The notes beneath the pieces are model-generated. The model did no database searches. It was not told where the DNA came from and saw only the letters and a program-made list of their open reading frames with translations. Shown piece by piece: positions 47,660 to 55,333 of a stretch of DNA of 64,000 bases; the first letter of the stretch is position 1; the number at the start of each line of letters is the position of its first letter. Position numbers and translations under genes: made by a program. Origin of the DNA: Pelagibaculum spongiae (GTDB taxonomy: Bacteria; Pseudomonadota; Gammaproteobacteria; Enterobacterales; Pelagibaculaceae); assembly GCF_003097315.1 (NCBI RefSeq), contig NZ_QDDL01000008.1, positions 140,927-204,926 of the forward strand, given 5' to 3'.

Positions 47660-48596
47660 TATTTTCTCCCTGAAGCAATTGCGGTAGTTGGCCTAGCTCA
47701 CCAATTACTTTAATACCTCGTTGTTGAAGTTGCTGCTGGCTGACAGTTGCGCCGGTACCAAAAGCCAGCCAAATCTTGCTTTGATGCTGTGGAGCAAGAG
47801 ATTTGTTGCCACCAAGTAAGTGATCCAATTCGCTACTAGATGGATACTTGTCACCCACTAACAACAAGCCTTGCAGATTGATGCCTTTAAACAAATATTC
47901 AGTTTGGCTAGCAGATAAGGGGTGGTCGCAGAAAATCACTTTTTTTCTATGGCTGGCTAGCAAAGCACTGCCCATTAAACGTTTCCAGCGAGCAACCTGA
48001 TTAGTTAACGGCATGACTAACCAGCACTGACTGTTGTCGACTGGCAGTTTGTCTAGCTTAAACTGCAGTGTTTGTTCCAAAATCGGGTAGAGCAGTGATT
48101 GTTCTACTTGAGCTGCATAATGGTTTTGCCAGCGATTTAATAGCGCTTTAGCTAATGGAAAAAAGAAATGTTCGGATAGAAGCGCCAGTGGATATTCTTT
48201 ATCTAGCTGTCTGATCTGTTTGCTAATCGCATCTAGGTTTAATTGCTCGAGTGAATCCAGTAACTGACTTAGATTATCTTGCCAAAGATCACCGCTATCT
48301 GATTCAGCCTCAGATTCAGTTGTCAGCTTATCTTTAGCCACTAAAGGCTTAACTTTACCAATGGGAACCCCGCGGGCCAGCCACTGTTGAATCGCCTGAA
48401 TTAACTGCAAATCCTGCTGAGTATAAAAGCGGTGCCCCTTACTGCTTCTGCGCGGATTAAGCAGGCCATAGCGCCTTTCCCAGGCTCTCAGAGTCACCGC
48501 ATTAATGGTAGTTATCTCTGAAAGTTCAGTGATTGTCATAGTCAACTGCTGTGACGATTTGCTATTGCTGTCAGTGGTATCAGGTTGCTGCTTCAT
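47637..48596 (-). CDS. MerR-family regulator, LitR/CarH-like with degenerate B12 domain
   Basis: A 319-aa regulator. The N-terminal winged helix (about residues 18-90) contains VTLRAWERRYGLLNPRRSSKGHRFY, the LitR/CarH signature. The C-terminal 220 residues follow the helical-plus-Rossmann layout of the cobalamin-binding domain of these photosensors. The B12 contacts seem lost. After the conserved Trp (NRWQNHYAAQVEQSL) the EH pair of W-x9-EH is QS, and no E/D-x-H-x-x-G is present where NQVARWKRLMG aligns. This fits the B12-independent class II LitR type. It is inside the operon whose promoter carries two LitR-type operators. Confidence 0.85.
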   Translation of the reverse strand: MKQQPDTTDSNSKSSQQLTMTITELSEITTINAVTLRAWERRYGLLNPRRSSKGHRFYTQQDLQLIQAIQQWLARGVPIGKVKPLVAKDKLTTESEAESDSGDLWQDNLSQLLDSLEQLNLDAISKQIRQLDKEYPLALLSEHFFFPLAKALLNRWQNHYAAQVEQSLLYPILEQTLQFKLDKLPVDNSQCWLVMPLTNQVARWKRLMGSALLASHRKKVIFCDHPLSASQTEYLFKGINLQGLLLVGDKYPSSSELDHLLGGNKSLAPQHQSKIWLAFGTGATVSQQQLQQRGIKVIGELGQLPQLLQGENNGNGHSQ

Positions 48597-48640
48597 CTGT
48601 TAAAAATCCGGTAGTTGTTTAGTAGCTGTCTATTAAATGG

Positions 48641-49597
48641 CTAAATTTGAGATGCCAGTTCAAGCTCTTGTGGGTGTGGCTCAAAGTAAACTTGTAGCTC
48701 GACCCATGGATTTGATTGGTGACTGAAATGATGTCTCAGTAACGTCATAGGCACTTCCAGTGGAATAATTCCTTTACGGTACCGTTCAATTAGCTTGCTC
48801 AGTTCTGTTCTATCTTGAGCTGACAGTGCTGCTTTGAGAAAACCTTGTAGATGCTGCATCACGTTGGAATGGTTTTTGCGGCTGGCAGGCTTGCTGATAT
48901 GCTGCATTAACTGTTGTATAAACATTTCAGCGGTCACATCAATGGGTCTTTTTTTCAAATTGGCAATTAATCGACCAATTTTTCGATATTCAGTTTGGCC
49001 ATGCGCCATTGCTAAATATTTATATTGTGCCCAAAAATTTATTAGTAGCTTGGGCTTTAACGGTTTCTGCATCAGTTGTTGCCAGTCGCGGTAAACGAAT
49101 ACTCGCATAATAAAGTTTTCGCGAAGCTGTGGATCATTTAATCGCCCCGACTCTTCCACCGGCAGCAATGGAAATTGATCGGTTAAGGCTTTGGCAAAAA
49201 TCCCTCTAGATAGATGCTCAGGATGATTTTTGTCGTTGTAACATTTAACTCGAAATAAACCACAACTGGGTGATTTGTCCGCGAGGATATAGCCAGAGAG
49301 CTGAGACATAGAGTTGATTGCTTGGCTGCTCCAGTCTTGCATCTTATCTGTGTAGTCATTTTCTTGATTGTCAGATTCGACCATCCGTGGCTGAAGCGGG
49401 TCTCCGATTAAACGAAGCGCTGGACGCGGTGCCCCCATGCCAATAGCCATTTCCGGGCAAGCTGGCTGGAAATCAAACCACTTGCTGAGCTGGTCGGTGC
49501 AATAGCGATTGCGTTTATGTCCGCCGTTATGGCGTACATTTTGACCTAATAAACAACCGCTTATTCCAATTTTAATCTTCTCAAACTTACGTTTCAT
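48641..49597 (-). CDS. DUF523 (TudS-like) plus DUF1722 fusion protein
   Basis: A 318-aa protein. The N-terminal DUF523 domain (about residues 8-150) has the iron-sulfur cysteines in IGISGCLLGQNVRHNGGHKR, FQPACPEMAIGMG and DKSPSCGLF. In TudS these bind a [4Fe-4S] cluster that removes sulfur from thiouracil. The C-terminal DUF1722 domain (about 190-310) contains INFWAQYKYLAMAH. The fusion commonly neighbours photolyase genes. No photolyase is found here. It is the first gene of the operon; two LitR-type sites are directly upstream. Confidence 0.9.
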   Translation of the reverse strand: MKRKFEKIKIGISGCLLGQNVRHNGGHKRNRYCTDQLSKWFDFQPACPEMAIGMGAPRPALRLIGDPLQPRMVESDNQENDYTDKMQDWSSQAINSMSQLSGYILADKSPSCGLFRVKCYNDKNHPEHLSRGIFAKALTDQFPLLPVEESGRLNDPQLRENFIMRVFVYRDWQQLMQKPLKPKLLINFWAQYKYLAMAHGQTEYRKIGRLIANLKKRPIDVTAEMFIQQLMQHISKPASRKNHSNVMQHLQGFLKAALSAQDRTELSKLIERYRKGIIPLEVPMTLLRHHFSHQSNPWVELQVYFEPHPQELELASQI

Positions 49598-49616
49598 TTC
49601 GCTACTCCAACTTGTT

Positions 49617-49640
49617 TATACAAGATTCCTTTCTTGTACA
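49617..49640. promoter_or_regulatory. LitR-type operator 1
   Basis: TATACA, 12 bases, TGTACA: a perfect match to the T(G/A)TACA-N12-TGTA(C/T)A sites I recall for class II LitR proteins of Pseudomonas. It lies 20 bases upstream of the first gene of the operon. Confidence 0.75.
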
Positions 49641-49660
49641 ACTAAGATGGCAATACGTGT

Positions 49661-49684
49661 TGTACAAGTCAAGTTTTTTGTACA
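49661..49684. promoter_or_regulatory. LitR-type operator 2
   Basis: TGTACA, 12 bases, TGTACA: a second perfect match to T(G/A)TACA-N12-TGTA(C/T)A. Its centre is 44 bases from that of operator 1, so four helical turns separate the two sites. Confidence 0.75.
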
Positions 49685-49689
49685 AGCAA

Positions 49690-50006
49690 ATTGGTATTGT
49701 GTGGATTTGAGCTTGGTTTTTGCTCGCTATGCCTAGTTAGCAGAAGATTTTGAGTGACGGCCTTGGATGCTAGAGATGCCAAGATAAGAAATGAAGCGAT
49801 TATTTCTAGCCTAACCAATCTACGCTGAATTAATTATTCAACGCGCACTGTTTATGGTTACAAGGCTTGATGATAATTAACGAAATCAGATATCGGCAGA
49901 AATTTTTAAAAGTGTCGGATTGCGCCTATGGCTTATCAAATCTGACTGCGCTGCTGGCGGAAAGAGTGGAAGTTAAATGAAGGCGTTTTTTTGGAGGGAG
50001 ATCATT
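49690..50006. other. Intergenic region beyond the LitR sites
   Basis: About 320 bases, together with the stretch 50078-50303. No gene is visible. A weak hairpin of REP character (GTCGGATTGCG...CAAATCTGAC) lies near 49916-49950. The strong nested hairpin at 50007-50077 is listed on its own. Confidence 0.45.
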
Positions 50007-50077
50007 AAAAACAAATTAATCATTATTGTGAGACTAGTTTACGGATAAACTATATCATTGTCGTTTAATTTGTTTTT
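50007..50077. other. Nested hairpin, candidate structured RNA or terminator
   Basis: A perfect 13-base inverted repeat, AAAAACAAATTAA (50007-50019) with TTAATTTGTTTTT (50065-50077), encloses a second stem AGTTTA-cgga-TAAACT (50036-50051). The right arm ends in a T tract, so on the plus strand it could be a terminator of an unseen small RNA. Confidence 0.45.
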
Positions 50078-50303
50078 ATTTTCCACCAATCCATAATGAC
50101 CGGCCACTGGTCGCAGTTTTAAAAGTATTTGTGACGCTGTTCTATAATTTTATCAGTAGTTCGCTGCTCTTTAACATTTCATTATTCATTTCATCATGGA
50201 TGAGCTAGCTTTTTTGCTTTTACCTAATAATTAATTGCTAATCAATTAATAGCGAATAAGTCGGGCCTGCTTCAGGGGTTTATCGAAGCCTTTGAGGTTT
50301 TTC

Positions 50304-50906
50304 ATGTCATCAATTTTCAAAACTCATGAGCGATGGGTAGCTCCTTACTATCTACTGATATTTAGTATCACTATTTTTTTTGGTTGGCTAACCATTTGTC
50401 CATCTGTGACAGCTAACAATCAGGCGCAAAAGTTATATGGTTGGTTGAGTGGAGACCAGCCTCAGTTAATCGTTCGCGCACTAGCTGTAGAGGCTGACTT
50501 ATCAGCTCATGCCAGAAATCTTATTGAGCTTTATCAGATCGAAAAAATAGCTTTTAGTGTCAGTGCTGACCTAGGGACTCGGGCTGATATTATTTTGCAA
50601 AATAACCATGAAGTTGGTGTGATTATTCCCACTCGTATTTACCAGACCTTTCATCAGATTGATATTGTTAAAGCGGAAGGTGCATTATCAGATGTATGGC
50701 CCAGCCAGATAAAGATTCTGGCTTACCAGCCGGAATTAAATGAACAAAAATTAAATAATACACTTGACCAGTTGGATCAAAGTTTGATATTAATTGAGAA
50801 AGGGTTGATTCAGATCAGCAATATGTATTTTTTCGATAACGAGTTCTCACTAGGAGAAGCGTTAACAATTGCGGTGAATAGTTTATGGAATGATTTGGTC
50901 AATTAG
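50304..50906 (+). CDS. Hypothetical exported or membrane-anchored protein
   Basis: A 200-aa protein from the ATG at 50304, with GAGG six bases upstream. The N-terminal hydrophobic segment (YYLLIFSITIFFGWLTICPSVTA) is a signal or anchor. The mature part alternates strands and helices (KLYGWLSGDQPQLIVRALAVEADLSAHARNL; GEALTIAVNSLWNDLV). I do not recognise the family. A decayed copy of its 3' half lies at 51438-51742, part of the tandem duplication with pyrI. Confidence 0.55.
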   Translation: MSSIFKTHERWVAPYYLLIFSITIFFGWLTICPSVTANNQAQKLYGWLSGDQPQLIVRALAVEADLSAHARNLIELYQIEKIAFSVSADLGTRADIILQNNHEVGVIIPTRIYQTFHQIDIVKAEGALSDVWPSQIKILAYQPELNEQKLNNTLDQLDQSLILIEKGLIQISNMYFFDNEFSLGEALTIAVNSLWNDLVN

Positions 50907-50953
50907 GAGATATTTATTTGTAGTTAACCTATTGATCAAATTGTAAAGCTTGC

Positions 50954-51050
50954 TCCCTATCTGTTTCGTCGAAGTGACGGAGGACTGATACCACTCTTGC
51001 TGCATGTCGTACCAGATTTACTCTCTTGCAGGATACCTGACAGACAGGGA
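50954..51050. ncRNA. Candidate structured RNA element, copy 1
   Basis: A 97-base element closed by TCCCTATCTGT (50954-50964) and ACAGACAGGGA (51040-51050). It contains an inner CGTC/GACG hairpin and a CTGCA/TGCAG pairing. Relative to copy 2 (51792-51888), two closing pairs differ by compensatory changes (U-A versus C-G; C-G versus A-U). One position is A-C here and G-C there. It is followed by a terminator. Strand and function are unknown. Confidence 0.55.
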
Positions 51051-51061
51051 CCATTATTAAA

Positions 51062-51093
51062 AAGCGCGGCGTTTAAATACGCCGCGCTTTTTA
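51062..51093. terminator. GC-rich terminator, duplication copy 1
   Basis: AAGCGCGGCG (51062-51071) pairs with CGCCGCGCTT (51080-51089), with A and T runs outside. It ends the element on the plus strand and can act in both directions. Confidence 0.85.
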
Positions 51094-51109
51094 TTTAGAA
51101 ATTAACTAA

Positions 51110-51437
51110 GCTTAGAAGTGGCACTTCATTCGTAGTCCGCTCTTATTATTTTCCAGCCGAAACAAAGTTGATGCTTTTTCTGTGAGGGCAGGCAATTGGA
51201 ATCAGGGCTTAAAAAAACACAAGTAACCCGTTTGGGCAAGCTAACTGCAAGCTTGCCTTTAACCTTGTAATCTTCAATGCGATTGACGGTAGTTTCAGGC
51301 GTGACAATTTAGTTCGCTGGCTTCTTGATTGGTGAGAATCCAGTTCTCAACCTTAACTCGGGTCTTTGTCGCCATGGTGCTTGCTAGGCAAGTTTAAAAC
51401 CAACACTAATGTGGTTGTGATTATGAGTAGCGGTAAC
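51110..51437 (-). pseudogene. Decayed pyrI fragment
   Basis: On the minus strand this closely resembles the 5' and central part of the intact pyrI at 51987-52451 (for example the stretches around 51127-51150 and 51200-51330). Several indels and stop codons destroy the frame, and the 3' end of the gene is missing. It arose in the tandem duplication. Confidence 0.85.
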
Positions 51438-51742
51438 AAAATAATGCGAAAATCGGGGTAATTATTCCCTCTTCCGTGTTTATCAAGCATTCTATCAGGT
51501 TGATATTGTTAAAGCAGATGGCGCACTATCAACGTATTGCCCAGCCAGATAAAGATTCTCGCTTACCAGCCAGAATTAAATAAACAAAAATTGAAAAATA
51601 TGCTTGACTAACTGAATCATAGTTTGATATTAATTGTGAAAGAATTGATTCAGATCAGAAATATCTATTTTTCGATAACGAGTTCTCACTAGGAGAAGCG
51701 TTAACAATTGCGGTGAACAGTTTATGGAATGAGTTGATCAAC
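51438..51742 (+). pseudogene. Decayed 3' half of the hypothetical gene at 50304
   Basis: The plus strand resembles 50598-50906 nearly base for base over long blocks (the stretch from gagttctcac at 51680 to the end). Substitutions introduce stops such as tga in ttgactaactgaatc. The 5' half and start are absent. Confidence 0.85.
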
Positions 51743-51791
51743 TAAGAGATATTCAATGCAGTAACTTATTTGATCAACTCATAAAGCTTGC

Positions 51792-51888
51792 CCCCTGTAT
51801 GTTTCGTCAAAGCGACGGAGACCTGATACCACTCTTGCTGCATGTCGTACCAGATTGACTCTCTTGCAGGATACCTGACATACAGGGG
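51792..51888. ncRNA. Candidate structured RNA element, copy 2
   Basis: Second copy of the 97-base element, closed by a perfect CCCCTGTATGT/ACATACAGGGG stem (51792-51802, 51878-51888). The inner CGTC/GACG hairpin and CTGCA/TGCAG pair are kept. It is better preserved than the flanking pseudogenes. It lies between the decayed gene and the terminator in front of pyrI. Confidence 0.55.
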
Positions 51889-51896
51889 CCATTATT

Positions 51897-51932
51897 AAAA
51901 AGCGCAGCGTAATATACGCTGCGCTTTTTTTT
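51897..51932. terminator. GC-rich terminator, duplication copy 2
   Basis: AGCGCAGCGT (51901-51910) pairs with ACGCTGCGCT (51916-51925), with A and T runs outside both arms. It probably ends pyrBI transcription on the minus strand and the duplicated element on the plus strand. Confidence 0.85.
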
Positions 51933-51986
51933 GTGCTCGATTCAAGCCTTAAATAGAATGGTTAAATCATTTTTTAAAGTTATTTG

Positions 51987-52451
51987 TTAAAAGGCAACCT
52001 TGCTCATGACTTCACGGTTGAAATGCTTCTCACAATAATGGCATTTCATTCGTAAGCCTTTCTTATTATTTTCCAGCTTGAACAGTGTAGCGACTTTCTC
52101 TGTTCGGGTAATGCAGTTGGAATTAGGGCAGAGAAAAACACCGGTAACCCTTTTGGGCAAGCTAACTGCAAACTTGTCTTTAACTTTATAGTCTTCAATG
52201 CGGTTGACTGTGGCTTCAGGTGCAAAAATTGCTAGTTCGCTGGCTTCCTGATCGGTCAGAATCCGGTTCTCGACCTTGATCAAATCTTTATAACCATGAT
52301 GCTTGCTGGGCAGATTTAGTCCGACAGTAATTCGGTCATGATCATTCAATAGCTGCAACCAACGAAGGATCTTAATTCCGGCGCCGGCATGAATGTGGTC
52401 AATAACGGTTCCTTTCTCAATCGCTTCGACCATTAATTTGTTGCTAGGCAT
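51987..52451 (-). CDS. pyrI: Aspartate carbamoyltransferase regulatory subunit
   Basis: The 154-aa regulatory chain that binds ATP/CTP and modulates PyrB. The N-terminal nucleotide-binding part contains KGTVIDHIHAGAGIKILRWL. The zinc site is formed by CPNSNC and CHYC. The length matches enteric PyrI. The start codon follows the pyrB stop by 12 bases, so both are on one transcript. A decayed duplicate is at 51110-51437. Confidence 0.97.
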   Translation of the reverse strand: MPSNKLMVEAIEKGTVIDHIHAGAGIKILRWLQLLNDHDRITVGLNLPSKHHGYKDLIKVENRILTDQEASELAIFAPEATVNRIEDYKVKDKFAVSLPKRVTGVFLCPNSNCITRTEKVATLFKLENNKKGLRMKCHYCEKHFNREVMSKVAF

Positions 52452-52463
52452 GCTGCTGACTCC

Positions 52464-53384
52464 CTAAACCGATTGATTCAAAACTAAGGCCAGTAGCGCC
52501 TGGCGAGCATACAAGCCATTTTTAGCTTGCTCGAAATAGTAAGCGTATGGCGTGCTATCTACATCAACGTCAATTTCATCAACCCGAGGAAGTGGATGCA
52601 GCACCCGTAAGTTTGGCTTGGCGGTTTTCAACATGTCGGCTTTTAGAATAAAGTTGCCGCGAATGTGTTGATATTCACTTTCTTCAAAGCGTTCACGTTG
52701 TACCCGAGTCATATAGATAATGTCGGCATGCGGAATCACTTCTTCTAAAGTGGCGGCATGTTGATACTGCATACCTGCATCATCCAGCTCTTCAAGTATG
52801 TATTCAGGCATCGCTAACGCATCAGGCGAAACGAAATCGAACTGGCAGTTAAAATGCGTCAGCGCTTGAGCTAATGAGTGTACGGTGCGGCCATATTTCA
52901 AATCACCAACCAACGCTACTCGCAAACCATCTAATGTGCCTTGGGTTTCATGGATTGATAATAAATCGAGCAAGGTTTGTGTTGGATGCTGATTGGCACC
53001 GTCACCGCCATTAACAATCGGCACTGAAGAGAACTCACTCGCTAATCTAGCAGAGCCTTCTTGTGGGTGGCGCATGACGACGGCGTCAACATAGTTGCCG
53101 ATAATTTTCATAGCATCAGCTAGGGTTTCGCCTTTCTTGGCTGAAGTATTTCCATCATCGGAAAAACCGATCACACGACCACCCAAAGCTTGAATCGCGG
53201 TTTCAAAAGACAGCCGGGTTCGAGTTGAGGGTTCAAAAAAACAACTGGCTACAATCTTGTCCTTAAGAAGCTGCCTACCCGGTGCTGCCTTGATCCGCTC
53301 GGCAGTATCAATGACTAACTGCAGTTCATCACGGCTGAAATCGGGAATTGAGATAATATTCCGCTTATATAAAGGATTATTCAT
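52464..53384 (-). CDS. pyrB: Aspartate carbamoyltransferase catalytic subunit
   Basis: A 306-aa enzyme that makes N-carbamoyl-aspartate, the committed step of pyrimidine synthesis. The carbamoyl-phosphate site is [15 protein letters not shown], and HPTQTLLDL and [13 protein letters not shown] are the aspartate-side loops. The start ATG overlaps the stop codon of the leader ORF. It is followed by pyrI after 12 bases. Expression is probably controlled by the attenuator in the leader. Confidence 0.98.
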   Translation of the reverse strand: MNNPLYKRNIISIPDFSRDELQLVIDTAERIKAAPGRQLLKDKIVASCFFEPSTRTRLSFETAIQALGGRVIGFSDDGNTSAKKGETLADAMKIIGNYVDAVVMRHPQEGSARLASEFSSVPIVNGGDGANQHPTQTLLDLLSIHETQGTLDGLRVALVGDLKYGRTVHSLAQALTHFNCQFDFVSPDALAMPEYILEELDDAGMQYQHAATLEEVIPHADIIYMTRVQRERFEESEYQHIRGNFILKADMLKTAKPNLRVLHPLPRVDEIDVDVDSTPYAYYFEQAKNGLYARQALLALVLNQSV

Positions 53385-53557
53385 AGGTTGTTGTCATCCA
53401 GCAGGTGTAACAGGGGATAGTAGAAAGGTTTTTTAGATAAAAAAAAAGCCCCTTCAAATGAAGGAGCTTTAAAAAATAGAAGACGACCGGCTGAAGTACA
53501 ACCGGGTTGCAGGGCAACCATAAAAAGGGCGAGTAGTTGTTCAATGCCAGTCATCAT
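53381..53557 (-). CDS. pyrB leader peptide (PyrL-like)
   Basis: A 58-codon open frame from an ATG at 53557 (open to TTG 53569) directly upstream of pyrB, ending in the ATGA overlap with the pyrB start. It contains [25 protein letters not shown], rich in Phe, Lys and Tyr, and the DNA for [10 protein letters not shown] is the attenuator hairpin itself. In enterics a translating ribosome on such a leader breaks the terminator when UTP is scarce. The peptide sequence has no homology that I rely on; only its position and overlap support it. Confidence 0.75.
   Translation of the reverse strand: MMTGIEQLLALFMVALQPGCTSAGRLLFFKAPSFEGAFFLSKKPFYYPLLHLLDDNNL
53429..53470 (-). promoter_or_regulatory. UTP-sensing attenuator of pyrBI
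   Basis: On the minus strand a U-rich pause run (ctattttttaa) is followed by hairpin AAGCTCCTTC-attt-GAAGGGGCTT and a run of nine T. The stem has one U-G wobble. The hairpin lies inside the leader ORF, the layout of enteric pyrBI attenuation. Confidence 0.85.
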
Positions 53558-53729
53558 CAGGGTGCTCAATCCGCTTAACTGAAAAAAAGGGGTGGAAAAT
53601 CAGTCATCACAGATCAGATGCCGCGCATTTTACGCCTGGCGATTCAAAACACAACCCCTAATCAGAACAAAATATAGTTATTGAAGTAGATTCGTTCTAG
53701 TTATCGATCCAGGTCACGTTTTTACCGGT

Positions 53730-53930
53730 TCAACCTTCTTTTAACCCCATTTTTTTAAAGATAAACATTGCTGGGCACCATTTGCTAAATGCTGATTGTA
53801 GAAGGTTTAATCCGATAAACCCGGTAAACCATAGCCAATTTGGACTATGGTATTGAGACAGAGCCAAGCTTAATAGAATAAACGCGCCGGCCATTAATCT
53901 CAGTGCATCATTTACTGTCATTTTATTCAT
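53730..53930 (-). CDS. DUF2892/YgaP-like small membrane protein
   Basis: A 66-aa inner-membrane protein with two hydrophobic helices and the family motif SKWCPAMFIFKKMGL near the C-terminus, as in the membrane part of YgaP. E. coli YgaP is a membrane rhodanese regulated by the ArsR-type YgaV. Here the rhodanese part is absent. It is the last gene of the operon divergent from an ArsR regulator with persulfide-sensor cysteines, which supports a sulfur-related role for the operon. Confidence 0.75.
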   Translation of the reverse strand: MNKMTVNDALRLMAGAFILLSLALSQYHSPNWLWFTGFIGLNLLQSAFSKWCPAMFIFKKMGLKEG

Positions 53931-53953
53931 CTCCCGAGATAAGTTGTGGGTAA

Positions 53954-55333
53954 TTAATATTGGTATCTCAAGCGCAGCCAGAGATTGGTGTTTTCTTCGA
54001 ATTGACCAAAGAAAGTGTGAATTTTTTTACCGTAGAACAGGTTGCCTCCAGCACTTATTCGCCATTGATCGTCTGGTTTGTAATGTATTTGCGGCCTCAG
54101 GTAGGCATCTTGGTCAGTTGGCGAGTAAAAGCTGAGCAGGCTGATAATTAATTTATCTTGCAGGGCCTGTTGAGTAAGGCGCGCTGTCAGTAATTGTCGA
54201 TAACGATCAGCAATGGTGTCATCACCAAGGCGACTTTGCTTCAGTTGCTGATAGTCCAAAGTATTTTCTAGGTAATATTGCAGGCCAAGCGTTAGCTTGC
54301 TGGCAACTTCCTGTTCGACACCGACCAATAGCCGAAATTGGTCATTCGGTAGGTTGGCCAGCTGGCCAGAGCGATTGTCTTCTGACATATATATGCTGGA
54401 TTCAAGCTTGAATAATCGCTCATCCCATGGTCCTTGCAGGCTAAAGCCAAGGCTGCTTAAACGAGGATGATAAAAAATATTATCGTCATTGATTGCAGCG
54501 GGCAGCTTATAAAAACCGCGATAGCCGTATAAAGCTAGTTCATAGCGATCAATTGATCGACTGGCACGAATCGCCCATTCGCTCTGCTTAGTCTGGTTGG
54601 CTTGTGGATCAGTTGCGGCAACTGATTGAACTCTTGGATCAAACCAGACAAAACGTTGCCCACTAATTGATTGGCTTGGGGCAAATTCAGGGCTAACCAC
54701 CAATTCTATATTCCAATCTGAAAAAGAGTGAGATAGCTTGATGCTGGTTTGCGGCTGCTTCATGTATTCATCATCAAGCCCGCTAAAAAACGCCACCCAA
54801 TTTTTTGGAAATAAATCATTCAAAAAAATTAAATCGCCTAATCCCCATGTGTGTGTTTGCCGGCCAAGGCGTAGGTCAGTATCTGCCAAAGATAAATCAA
54901 AGCGGGCTTGGCGTAATTTATATTTTAGTTCGCCTTGGTTAGCTGCTTGGTTGTCAGAATAATCGATGGATAAATCATCGTAAAAAACATCCAGCTTGCC
55001 AGAAAATTGGATGTTTTCACCGCTATAGTCGGCATCAACTCTTTGTCGTAGTTCCAGCAAGCTAGCATCATTGCTAATTAGGCCGTCATGGGTTTTTATA
55101 CCGCCGCCGAATTCACTAAAACCTTGGACAAACCATAGGCTTTCTTGTTGATCAGTATCGTTCCACGCGTCATCTAAAAAGCCATCATCTGAAAAATTGT
55201 CATCAGAAAAGTCGCTATCAAATTCTGAATCTAGTTGTTCATTTTGAGTTGATACCAGCTGTAAGTTTTCATTCCCCCAAGCAGGTTGAGACAACACTAA
55301 AACAGCCAGCCATAGAGAGAGATGCTTGCTCAT
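53954..55333 (-). CDS. Outer-membrane beta-barrel (DUF1302-like)
   Basis: A 459-aa protein with a signal peptide (LAVLVLSQPAWG). A short Asp/Ser-rich linker (EFDSDFSDDNFSDDGF) follows, then alternating hydrophobic strands ending in LRLRYQY, a C-terminal aromatic as required for barrel assembly. Conserved segments include LRQARFDLSLADTDLRLGRQTHTWGLGDLIFLND. The LolA-like protein precedes it with a four-base overlap. The set RND exporter, LolA-like protein and barrel recurs in proteobacteria and is thought to move lipids or other hydrophobic molecules to the outer membrane. Confidence 0.8.
   Translation of the reverse strand: MSKHLSLWLAVLVLSQPAWGNENLQLVSTQNEQLDSEFDSDFSDDNFSDDGFLDDAWNDTDQQESLWFVQGFSEFGGGIKTHDGLISNDASLLELRQRVDADYSGENIQFSGKLDVFYDDLSIDYSDNQAANQGELKYKLRQARFDLSLADTDLRLGRQTHTWGLGDLIFLNDLFPKNWVAFFSGLDDEYMKQPQTSIKLSHSFSDWNIELVVSPEFAPSQSISGQRFVWFDPRVQSVAATDPQANQTKQSEWAIRASRSIDRYELALYGYRGFYKLPAAINDDNIFYHPRLSSLGFSLQGPWDERLFKLESSIYMSEDNRSGQLANLPNDQFRLLVGVEQEVASKLTLGLQYYLENTLDYQQLKQSRLGDDTIADRYRQLLTARLTQQALQDKLIISLLSFYSPTDQDAYLRPQIHYKPDDQWRISAGGNLFYGKKIHTFFGQFEENTNLWLRLRYQY

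Larger units (their letters stand above)
50598..52358. repeat. Ancient tandem duplication spanning a hypothetical gene, an RNA element and pyrI
   Basis: Unit A is about 50598-51437 and unit B about 51438-52358. Each contains, in order, the 3' half of the hypothetical gene, a 97-nt hairpin-forming element, a GC-rich terminator and the 3' two thirds of pyrI (reverse strand). The outer copies are intact genes and the inner copies are decayed. The offset is 839-840 bases across the hypothetical gene and element. It rises to about 920 in pyrI because unit A has lost about 80 bases. Confidence 0.9.
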
